A stretch of DNA of 64,000 nt from Algiphilus sp022763315 (GTDB lineage: Bacteria > Pseudomonadota > Gammaproteobacteria > Nevskiales > Nevskiaceae). Of the stretch, positions 34,604 through 41,656 are shown piece after piece. The notes beneath the pieces are model-generated. The model was not told the DNA's origin. It made no database searches and saw nothing but the letters and a program-made list of their open reading frames with translations. Both the position numbers and the translations under genes were made by a program. Every line of letters starts with the position of its first letter. Within the stretch, counting starts at the first letter, position 1. The stretch lies in the NCBI RefSeq assembly GCF_965249985.1, contig NZ_OZ252280.1, one strand, 5' to 3'.

Positions 34604-35602
34604 TCAGGTGCCGGGGTCTGCAGACGCTGTCTCCGCAGCCGCTTCGTCAAGGTATAGCGTCTCGCCCAGCGCCACGGTGGTGAAGGCTTCTTCCGGGAGA
34701 CCGGCGGCTGCCATCGCAGCCCGAAGACGCTGCGGCGGCTCGTTCATGGGTTCGGTGGTCAGCCGGAAGGTGCCCCAGTGCATACCGATCGAACGCCGCG
34801 CACCCAGATCTTGGTGCATGCGCACGGCTTCCTCCGGGTTGGCGTGCACGGGCGCCATGAAGGCGCGCGGTTCGTAGGCGCCAATCGGTAGCAGCGCCAG
34901 ATCGATAGGTGCGTAGCGCGCGCCGATGTCCGCGAAGTCCCGCGAATAGCCGCTGTCGCCGGCGAAGAAGCATCGCCATCCCGGGCTCTCGATGATGAAG
35001 CCGGCCCACAGCCGTCGGTTGCGATCGAGCGCGGCGCGTCCGGAGAAGTGTTGTACTGGCACGGCGTGGATGTGCAGCGTCTGATGCTGGTGCTGCTCCC
35101 ACCAGTCGAGCTCCACCCAGCGATCGAAACCGCGCCGGCCAAGCCACTGACCGAGGCGCAGCGGCGCGACGATGACCGGATCGTCGCGCTGGCGCAGCGC
35201 CTGCAGCGTGGGCAGATCGCAGTGGTCGTAGTGGTCGTGCGACAGCAGTACCAGATCAATCGGCGGCAGCGTCTCCAGGGTCAGACCAGGCGCCTGCAGC
35301 CGTTTGGGGCCGGCGAAGCTGAAGGGTGAGGCGCGTTCGCTCAGGACCGGATCGGTCAGGAGGTTGTAGCCACCCTGCTGCAGCAGGAAGCTGGCATGGC
35401 CGATCCAGGTTGCGGTGGTTGCGTTCCGGTTGCTGCGCAGCGCGTCCACCGTTGGGGCGACGCGCGCGACTTCGGGCGGCTCGAAGGGGCTCGTCGCCAA
35501 TTCGGCCACGAACTTGAGCAGGGCCCAACTCGGGCCATGGTGGGCGCGGCTGTAACGGTTATGGAAGCGCGCCAGGCGTCGCCGATCCTGAGAATCGCTC
35601 AT
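34604..35602 (-). CDS. MBL-fold hydrolase, NAPE-PLD/UlaG-like
   Basis: A 332-residue protein of the beta-lactamase superfamily group that includes NAPE-hydrolysing phospholipase D. The metal motif S-H-D-H-Y-D-H-C-D is at 121-129, W-I-G-H-A-S-F-L-L near residue 66, F-F-A-G-D-S-G-Y-S near 212 and a final I-G-M-H-W-G-T-F near 273. Bacterial members are often annotated as membrane or lipoprotein hydrolases, but the substrate is unknown. It is convergent with the aminopeptidase gene (17-base gap) and follows the 2OG-oxygenase gene by 9 bases. Confidence 0.85.
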   Translation of the reverse strand: MSDSQDRRRLARFHNRYSRAHHGPSWALLKFVAELATSPFEPPEVARVAPTVDALRSNRNATTATWIGHASFLLQQGGYNLLTDPVLSERASPFSFAGPKRLQAPGLTLETLPPIDLVLLSHDHYDHCDLPTLQALRQRDDPVIVAPLRLGQWLGRRGFDRWVELDWWEQHQHQTLHIHAVPVQHFSGRAALDRNRRLWAGFIIESPGWRCFFAGDSGYSRDFADIGARYAPIDLALLPIGAYEPRAFMAPVHANPEEAVRMHQDLGARRSIGMHWGTFRLTTEPMNEPPQRLRAAMAAAGLPEEAFTTVALGETLYLDEAAAETASADPGT

Positions 35603-35611
35603 GGTCGGGGC

Positions 35612-36178
35612 CTATCGCCAGCGTGGGCCGATGATCCAGGCCACCAGACTGAAGCGCTCACCCCGGGTCACTGGGGTAACACGGTGCATGACGAAGCTCG
35701 GGAAGGCCACGATGGCGCCGCGCTCGCGGGAGGCGGCGATGCCGCGCATCTTGTACCAGAGTTCCAGATTGCCGCCTTCGTAGTCATCCGAGTGGCTGAG
35801 CTGCACCGAGAAGCTGATCTTGCGGCCGCTGTTCTTGTCGCCGTTATCCATATGCCAGTTGTAGAAGCCTTCATCGCTGGCGTCATAGCGGGCCAACTGG
35901 ATGGCGCCGTTGAAATCGGTGATGTCGAAGCCGAAGACTTCGCGGTTCATCTTCTCGATTTGTGCCCAGATACGCTCGTAGAGCCACTCGTGGCCATCGG
36001 CACGCCGCAGCCACATGACTTGCGAGCGGCGGATACGGGGGTCGTTGCCGCCGCCGGACGTGGTCCCCGCCGTCAGCCCCTCACTGCGCGCCAGCGCGAT
36101 CAGGCCATCCATCTCCTCGTCTTCGAGGATGCGCGGAATACAGTACATGCGCGTGAAACCTTCGGGTTTGGCGGTCAT
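35612..36178 (-). CDS. 2-oxoglutarate/Fe(II) dioxygenase, PKHD-like
   Basis: This 188-residue enzyme has the iron triad H109-x-D111 (N-W-H-M-D-N-G) and H165 (M-H-R-V-T-P-V), with R175 for 2-oxoglutarate in R-G-E-R-F-S-L-V-A-W. The spacing and the G-E-R-F-S-L-V-A-W-I segment match the PKHD-type/P4H superfamily hydroxylases. The target may be a protein or small molecule. It lies between recQ (56 bases upstream) and the NAPE-PLD-like gene on the minus strand. Confidence 0.85.
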   Translation of the reverse strand: MTAKPEGFTRMYCIPRILEDEEMDGLIALARSEGLTAGTTSGGGNDPRIRRSQVMWLRRADGHEWLYERIWAQIEKMNREVFGFDITDFNGAIQLARYDASDEGFYNWHMDNGDKNSGRKISFSVQLSHSDDYEGGNLELWYKMRGIAASRERGAIVAFPSFVMHRVTPVTRGERFSLVAWIIGPRWR

Positions 36179-36234
36179 GGTCGAGGCGGTAGAAGGGGGA
36201 GAAGGGTATTAGGGTAGCGCTGTCACGCCACCTC

Positions 36235-38112
36235 TTATTGTCCGGATAGTGCATCGAGCAGCGCTTCGCCGTAGCGCGCGATTTTGGCGGCCCCCAGACC
36301 GGGGACTTCGCGCAGGGCATCGAGGCTGTCCGGACGTTGCTCGGCGATGGCGCGCAGTGTGCGGTCGTGCGCGACCACGTAGGCGGGTACGCCTTCCTGC
36401 TGGGCGATGGCCAGGCGTGCCGCGCGCAGCGCATCGAAGGCGGCTTGGCTGGCGGCGTCCAGAGTGCTTTCGGCCGTGGCGGCGGGGCGCCGCCCGCCGG
36501 ACGCGCGGCGCTGGCCAGGGGGCTCCTGCGCCGGCGGCAGCCAGCGTGCAGGCTGGGCGCCGCGCATCACGGCTCCGCCTTCCTCGGTCAGGCGCAATAC
36601 TGGATAGTCGTCACCACTGAAGGTGATCCATCCGGCGGTGACGCAGCGTCCCAGCGCGCGTTGGATCCATTCCCTGGGGCGCTCGGCGAGCAGACCAAAG
36701 GTGCGCACCTGGGTCAGTCCCATGCGCTCCAGCTTGGCGTCCTGCTCGCCGCGCAGCAGGGCTACGGCCATCTTCATGCCCAGCCGTCCGTGGACGCGCG
36801 CCACCGCCGACAGCAGTTGCTGCGCCAGCAAAGTGGCGTCCTCGCTCGGGCCGCCGTCGTCCAGCGTCAAGCAGACATCACAGCGCCCGCACCCCGCCAG
36901 GGTTTCGGCCTCATCGCCGAAATAGCGAAGAATGGCGTCGTGGCGGCAGGAGCCTCCTTCGGCCCAGCGGATCAGCTCAAGGAAGAGATTCCATTTGTGC
37001 TCGACAATCTCGGTCTGGTCTGCGCCTTGATCGCCGCCGGGTAACTCGAGCAGGCGACGCCGCTGCGGCAGATCGGACTGCGCCCAGCACAGCACGCCGA
37101 TGGCGTCCTCGCCGTCGCGGCCCGCGCGACCGACCTCCTGGTAGTAGGCTTCGATCGAGCCTGGTGGCGCAAAGTGCACTACGGCACGGACATCGGCGCG
37201 GTCAATGCCCATGCCAAAGGCGTTGGTGGCGCAGATCAAGTCGATACGCCCGTGCGCGAAATCCTCCTGCGCGAGCTGGCGGTCCTCGGCCGGCAGGCCG
37301 GCGTGGTAGCTCCGGGTGCGCCAGCCCAGTCCGGCGAGCCGGCCGGCTTCGCTCTCGGCCAGCTTGCGCGTCGGCGTGTAGACGATGGCCAGGCCACGCT
37401 CGCCACCCGGGGCGCCCAGCGCCTCCTTGAGGGCGGCGTCCACCACCCGCTGGCGCTCGCGCTGACCACTCACCTCGGTGGCGCGCAGCGCCAGGTTGGG
37501 GCGTGCGAAGCCATGGATGAGTTGAGGGGTGTCGGCCCCCAATCCCAGGCGGTTGACAATCTCGTCGCGCACCACCGGTGTGGCGGTGGCGGTACAGGCA
37601 AGCACGTGCGGTGGGGCGATGTCGCGCACCAGGTCGCCGATCTGCATGTATTCGGGACGAAAATCGTGGCCCCATTCGCTGATGCAGTGCGCCTCGTCCA
37701 CCGCGATCAGCGGGCAGTCGATCTGCGCCAGCCGGCTGCGGAAACCCGGCGCCGCCAGCCGCTCGGGCGCGATGTAGACCAGGCGAAAGGCCCCGGACCA
37801 CAGGCCCTCCAGCCGACGCTGCAGTTCGTCTGGCGACAAGGTGGCGGCAAGATAGGTGGCGGCGACGCCGCGCGCCTGCAGCGCTGCCACCTGGTCGGCC
37901 ATCAGGGCGACCAGCGGTGACACGACGACGGTCGTGCCCGGCATCATCAGGGCGGGAACTTGATAGCAGAGGGATTTTCCGCCGCCGGTGGGTGCCACCA
38001 GCAGGGTGCGGCCCTGTTCCAGCAGTGTGTCGATGGCTTTCTGCTGACCGGGACGGAACCCGGTGTAGCCCAGAGTGGCGAGGACCTGTTCGGCTTCGGC
38101 GAGACGATGCAT
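36235..38112 (-). CDS. recQ: ATP-dependent DNA helicase RecQ
   Basis: At 625 residues this is full-length RecQ. Domains run: SF2 helicase with G-T-G-G-G-K-S-type Walker A (here A-P-T-G-G-G-K-S near residue 44) and V-D-E-A-H-C-I-S-E-W-G near 140; helicase C domain with Q-E-V-G-R-A-G-R-D-G near 320; a zinc-binding region with cysteines in S-C-R-H-D and C-G-R-C-D-V-C near 385-415; winged-helix RQC; and a C-terminal HRDC domain ending at the stop. It unwinds recombination and fork intermediates. Its 5' side is divergent from the P4H-like gene with an 88-base gap. Confidence 0.97.
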   Translation of the reverse strand: MHRLAEAEQVLATLGYTGFRPGQQKAIDTLLEQGRTLLVAPTGGGKSLCYQVPALMMPGTTVVVSPLVALMADQVAALQARGVAATYLAATLSPDELQRRLEGLWSGAFRLVYIAPERLAAPGFRSRLAQIDCPLIAVDEAHCISEWGHDFRPEYMQIGDLVRDIAPPHVLACTATATPVVRDEIVNRLGLGADTPQLIHGFARPNLALRATEVSGQRERQRVVDAALKEALGAPGGERGLAIVYTPTRKLAESEAGRLAGLGWRTRSYHAGLPAEDRQLAQEDFAHGRIDLICATNAFGMGIDRADVRAVVHFAPPGSIEAYYQEVGRAGRDGEDAIGVLCWAQSDLPQRRRLLELPGGDQGADQTEIVEHKWNLFLELIRWAEGGSCRHDAILRYFGDEAETLAGCGRCDVCLTLDDGGPSEDATLLAQQLLSAVARVHGRLGMKMAVALLRGEQDAKLERMGLTQVRTFGLLAERPREWIQRALGRCVTAGWITFSGDDYPVLRLTEEGGAVMRGAQPARWLPPAQEPPGQRRASGGRRPAATAESTLDAASQAAFDALRAARLAIAQQEGVPAYVVAHDRTLRAIAEQRPDSLDALREVPGLGAAKIARYGEALLDALSGQ

Positions 38113-38200
38113 GGCGCGCAGTGTAAGGTCCCCGGCGCTGACACTGGTGGGCTGTGGCGTTAGCCTTGCCGCAAACGTCCTAACGGAGGCACCGAGCCGG

Positions 38201-38809
38201 ATGCAATGGTCGCAAGCGCGCAGTCAACTGTGCGGCGAGCCCCGCGTCGAAATCGCGCGGCAGGTCCTGTCGGTGGCGGAAGCCGCGCATCTCATCGCGC
38301 TGGCGCGCGACGATCTGCGGGAAGCGGGCGTGAGCCTGGACAGTGGTATTGGCAAGAGCAGCGGCCGCACCGCCTGGAATGCCTGGATCGAGCATGATCA
38401 TGACGCGGTGGTCCAAGGGTTGTGCCAGCGCTTGGCTGCGCTGGCAGGGCACCCGCTTGACCATGCGGAATCCCTGCAGGTGGTGTATTACGCGCCGGGT
38501 GGCGAGTACCGCGCCCACTATGACGCCTACGACGTCGCTACCGAGCGTGGCCAGCGCTATACCGCGCGTGGCGGACAGCGGCTCTGTACCGCCATTCTGT
38601 ATCTGAATGACGTTGATGCCGGTGGCAGGACGCGCTTCCCCCGCCTCGATCTGTCGATCCGACCTGAATTAGGCAATGTGCTGATTTTCGACAGCTGCGA
38701 GGTGGGCTCACGGCAAGTGCACCCGTCGTCGCTGCACGCGTCGGAGCCATTGGAAGCTGGTGAGAAGTGGATCGCGAATCTTTGGTTTCGCGAGCGACCC
38801 TATCGCTAG
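38201..38809 (+). CDS. Prolyl 4-hydroxylase-like 2-oxoglutarate/Fe(II) oxygenase
   Basis: This 202-residue protein shows S-S-G-R-T-A-W-N-A-W-I (53-63), Y-Y-A-P-G-G-E-Y-R-A-H-Y-D-A-Y (96-110) with H106 and D108, then L-H-A-S-E-P-L with H179 and K189 (E-K-W-I-A-N-L-W) for 2-oxoglutarate. This is the P4Hc pattern of bacterial prolyl hydroxylases. A GGAGG lies 12 bases before ATG 38201. It may hydroxylate a protein proline, as bacterial P4H proteins can act on EF-Tu, but no target is visible. It is the second such oxygenase within 3 kb. Confidence 0.85.
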   Translation: MQWSQARSQLCGEPRVEIARQVLSVAEAAHLIALARDDLREAGVSLDSGIGKSSGRTAWNAWIEHDHDAVVQGLCQRLAALAGHPLDHAESLQVVYYAPGGEYRAHYDAYDVATERGQRYTARGGQRLCTAILYLNDVDAGGRTRFPRLDLSIRPELGNVLIFDSCEVGSRQVHPSSLHASEPLEAGEKWIANLWFRERPYR

Positions 38810-39170
38810 CAGTGACTGCGGCTTGAGGCCGAGGTGATTGCGAAGGATGACGCCGGCTGCACGTATCGCGCCGTTGCAAAGGGCCCGTGAACTGAGCCTC
38901 AGGAGGCTCGTCCGAACGTCAAAATGGGGTGCCCACCATTCGCACTTCGCTCCGCATTGCTGATGTTGACGGAGCGCAATAGGCAAGGAAAAGCCCTCAT
39001 TCAACGTGCGGCCAAGTCGCGACAACCTTGCGCTGAGCAGGCCCGTTGGCCGCCCCGTACCCGTGCAGAGCCCGCATCGGCGCCATTCAGTGATGTTCAG
39101 TGAACACTCATGCCGCTTCCATAGCCTTTGACGCGTCGCGACAGACATTCATTTGAAATGGAGTGTATCC
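38810..39170 (+). other. Intergenic region without a recognised gene
   Basis: These 361 bases between the P4H-like gene and the OmpA-like gene hold no convincing reading frame on either strand. The right end carries a 13-base palindrome (39094-39106) and a TTGACG element at 39128-39133 that could be a -35 box, without a clear -10 partner. The base composition is somewhat less GC-rich than the genes around it. Confidence 0.6.
39094..39106. promoter_or_regulatory. 13-base perfect palindrome, candidate operator
   Basis: TGTTCA-G-TGAACA is a perfect inverted repeat 64 bases before the start of the OmpA-like gene. It is flanked by a further TGA...TCA match with one extra base. The position and symmetry suit a transcription factor site, but no specific regulator can be named from the sequence. 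Confidence 0.35.
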
Positions 39171-39761
39171 ATGAAGAAGTTCACGACCTGCGTTTCCGGC
39201 TTGGCACTTGTGGGCGGCCTCGCTTCCGTGCCGACCACTGTACTGGCCCAGAACGAGGAGATCGGCCCTTATCTTGGCGGTGGCGTCGGCTATTTCCGCC
39301 TCAACGATGAGGATTTTCCCGATAGCGATGAAGAGCTGAAGGACAACCGCTGGTCCTGGCGGGGTCAGGTTGGCGTGCAGTTCAACCCCATCTTCAGCAT
39401 CGAGGGTGGTTACACCGACTTCGGCGAAGTGGAAGACGGTGCACTGGAGCTGGATGGCGACGGCACCTTTGCCGCGGCTTTGGTTCACATTCCGCTGGCC
39501 AACGGTATCGCGCCCTACGGCAAGATCGGCCAGCTCTGGTGGGATGTCGAACGCCGGCTCACCACGACCAGTGGCGGCCTCATCGGCGGTGGCCAGACGA
39601 CCGTGGCGCGTAGCACGGAGGATGGCAACGACACCTTCTATGGTGTGGGTATCCGCTTCGGCGAGGGGCCAGGGTTGCAGATGCGCGTCGAGTACGACCG
39701 CTTTGCGCTGGACGATGCCGACGTCGATATGGCATCGGTGAATCTGCAGTATCGCTTCTGA
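39171..39761 (+). CDS. OmpA-like eight-stranded outer-membrane beta-barrel protein
   Basis: This 196-residue protein has a signal peptide of about 26 residues (V-L-A-Q cleavage). Alternating strands then begin with Y-L-G-G-G-V-G-Y-F-R-L and end with N-L-Q-Y-R-F, the terminal aromatic that the BAM machinery recognises. Conserved pieces such as F-S-I-E-G-G-Y-T-D-F-G and G-V-G-I-R-F-G match small OmpA/porin-family barrels. There is no C-terminal peptidoglycan-binding domain. The start ATG 39171 has GGAG upstream. Strong terminator hairpins follow. The physiological role is unknown. Confidence 0.87.
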   Translation: MKKFTTCVSGLALVGGLASVPTTVLAQNEEIGPYLGGGVGYFRLNDEDFPDSDEELKDNRWSWRGQVGVQFNPIFSIEGGYTDFGEVEDGALELDGDGTFAAALVHIPLANGIAPYGKIGQLWWDVERRLTTTSGGLIGGGQTTVARSTEDGNDTFYGVGIRFGEGPGLQMRVEYDRFALDDADVDMASVNLQYRF

Positions 39762-39767
39762 TTTTCA

Positions 39768-39795
39768 CAGGGGCGCGTGTGCTAGCGCGCCCCTG
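39768..39795 (+). terminator. GC-rich hairpin after the OmpA-like gene, first of two
   Basis: A 10-base perfect stem, CAGGGGCGCG paired with CGCGCCCCTG around an 8-base loop, begins 7 bases after the stop codon. It lacks a T-run of its own and precedes a classical terminator by 18 bases. It may protect the mRNA end or assist termination. Confidence 0.6.
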
Positions 39796-39813
39796 CTGCA
39801 AGGTCTCTCCATT

Positions 39814-39847
39814 GGCCCCCTCGAACAAGGGGGCCTTTTCTTTTTTT
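39814..39847 (+). terminator. Intrinsic terminator of the OmpA-like gene
   Basis: The stem GGCCCCCT/AGGGGGCC (8 perfect base pairs, 6-base loop) is followed directly by TTTTCTTTTTTT. This is the clearest Rho-independent terminator in the window. It separates the OmpA-like gene from prpD. Confidence 0.92.
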
Positions 39848-39971
39848 GGCCGGTCGCATTGGCGGGGACCTGCGCGAGGCTCGGTGAAAGGGCTGCAGCG
39901 TTTAGAATCCACAGCCCCACTTCAAGCGCCGCCCCCGGTGGGTAGCCAGATCAACAAGAGGAAACCTTGGT

Positions 39972-41525
39972 ATGAGCGTAACGATACACACCGTTCAGGC
40001 AGAAAAGACCAGCGGAGACCTGGCCCGCGAAGAGCAACTGGCCTGGAAGCTGGCTGAACTCGCCACCCGCGCGAAGGACGCGCCGCAGGACGCCGATGCC
40101 ATCGCCATGGCCAAGAACCGGATCATCGACAACGCGGCCATTGCGCTGGGTGCTGCGAACGAAACCGCCGTCAAGGTGGCGCGCGCCGACGCGCTGGCCT
40201 CCAAGGGCACGGGCAAGGCCACGATCTGGGGCCTGAAGGAACACTTTGCGCCGGTGCCGGCGGCCTTTGCCAATGCGGTGGCGGTGCGCTTCCTCGATAA
40301 TGACGACTGCTATCTGGCGGCCGAGTATTCCCACCCGGACGACAACATTTCGCCGATCATCGCGGTCGGCCAGCATCTGGGCGTGAGCGGCGCGGACATC
40401 CTGCGCGGCATCGTCGTGGCCTATGAAGTGCATGTGGCGCTGGTCGGCACGGGCGACGGCACCGGCATCTGCCTGCACAAGCACAAGGTCGACCACATGA
40501 CGCACATCGCCGCGGGTACCGCGGCAGGCTTGTCCTCCATGCTGGGGCTCAGCACCGAGCAGGCCTATCACGCCATCAACTTTGCCGTGCACAACGCCAT
40601 TTCCTCGCGCCAGTCCCGCAAGGGCGACATCGGCGCGCAGAAGGAATTCGTGCCGGGCTTTTCGGCCGAAATCTCCATTAAGGCCGTGCATCACGCCATG
40701 CATGGCCTCAAGGGCCCGAACCCGGTCTATGAAGGGGTGGACAGCATCATCCGCCGCTTCCTCAATGGCCGCGACGACGAGAACGCCGTCTATAAGGTCG
40801 CGCTGGTAGCGCCGGGCGTGGACCCGCTGCGCAACATCCTGAAGACCTACCCCAAGCAGCACGCCTTCGAATACCAGGGCCAAGCCATCATCGACCTCGC
40901 GCTGCAGCTGCGCGAACAGCTGCCGAAGAAAGGCAGCGGCGTGGATCTGGACCAGATCAAGAAGATCGTGCTGGAAACCAGCCATCACACCCACCACGTG
41001 ATCGGCACCGACGCCAAGGACCCGCAGAAGATCGACCCCGATTCCCCGCGCGGCACGCTGGACCACAGCATCATGTTCGCCATTGCGCGCTGCATTCAGA
41101 CCGGCGAATTCCACAAGGACCGCGCCTATCAGATGACCCAGGCCGAGAAGGACGAGCTGCGTGCGCTGATGGCGCGCATTGAAACCCAGTTCGACCAGCG
41201 CTGGGAAGACCTCTACCACGACCAGGACCCCAACGTGCAGGCCTACGGCGGCCGCATGATCGTGACCCTGGCCGACGGCAGCGAAGTGGCGGACGAGAAG
41301 ACCCGCGCCAATGCCCATCCTGGCGGCGATACCCCCTGGCAGCGCCCGGACTACGAGGCCAAGCTGGCCGACTACACCCAGGGCCTGGTCAGCGATGCAG
41401 AGCGTGCGCGTTTCATCGAATCCGTCAATGGCATGGACAGCCTCAAGGGTGACGAGCTGGCCACGATCAATCTCATCGTGGACGCCGGAACGCTGGACGC
41501 TCCGGAGACGCGCGGGATTTACTGA
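39972..41525 (+). CDS. prpD: MmgE/PrpD family dehydratase (2-methylcitrate dehydratase-like)
   Basis: At 517 residues this is a complete MmgE/PrpD protein: the N-terminal helical domain with D-N-A-A-I-A-L-G-A near residue 53, A-V-A-V-R-F-L-D-N-D-D near 98, the H-K-H-K-V-D-H-M-T-H segment near 170, and the smaller C-terminal domain. PrpD dehydrates 2-methylcitrate in propionate breakdown. No prpB, prpC or acnD is adjacent, and the gene is a single transcription unit between the terminator at 39814-39847 and the GH15-like gene. The name reflects family; a different 2-hydroxyacid substrate is possible. No good ribosome site except AAGAGGAAA upstream of ATG 39972. Confidence 0.85.
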   Translation: MSVTIHTVQAEKTSGDLAREEQLAWKLAELATRAKDAPQDADAIAMAKNRIIDNAAIALGAANETAVKVARADALASKGTGKATIWGLKEHFAPVPAAFANAVAVRFLDNDDCYLAAEYSHPDDNISPIIAVGQHLGVSGADILRGIVVAYEVHVALVGTGDGTGICLHKHKVDHMTHIAAGTAAGLSSMLGLSTEQAYHAINFAVHNAISSRQSRKGDIGAQKEFVPGFSAEISIKAVHHAMHGLKGPNPVYEGVDSIIRRFLNGRDDENAVYKVALVAPGVDPLRNILKTYPKQHAFEYQGQAIIDLALQLREQLPKKGSGVDLDQIKKIVLETSHHTHHVIGTDAKDPQKIDPDSPRGTLDHSIMFAIARCIQTGEFHKDRAYQMTQAEKDELRALMARIETQFDQRWEDLYHDQDPNVQAYGGRMIVTLADGSEVADEKTRANAHPGGDTPWQRPDYEAKLADYTQGLVSDAERARFIESVNGMDSLKGDELATINLIVDAGTLDAPETRGIY

Positions 41526-41600
41526 GCCATATGCATTGCTAGGCACTGCGGCCGCTGCGGGGCGGTCGCAGTGCCCGCCGTGGAATATTTGCGCCCCTCG

Positions 41601-41615
41601 ATTTACACTGTAAAT
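41601..41615. promoter_or_regulatory. 15-base perfect palindrome upstream of the GH15-like gene
   Basis: ATTTACA-C-TGTAAAT is a perfect 7+7 inverted repeat with a one-base centre, 41 bases before the start codon and in AT-rich DNA unlike its surroundings. The form suits a TetR- or GntR-type operator. The regulator is not encoded beside it. Confidence 0.5.
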
Positions 41616-41656
41616 TCACAGAGTAAGTGAGGCGGCGAAGACCGCGGAGGAGCACG

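Noticed and set aside
39951..41546. A long open frame of 531 codons on the minus strand
   Set aside because: It lies entirely opposite prpD, whose family identity is clear, and its translation is rich in repeated H, V, A and G without any family motif. It is a by-product of GC-rich codon bias.
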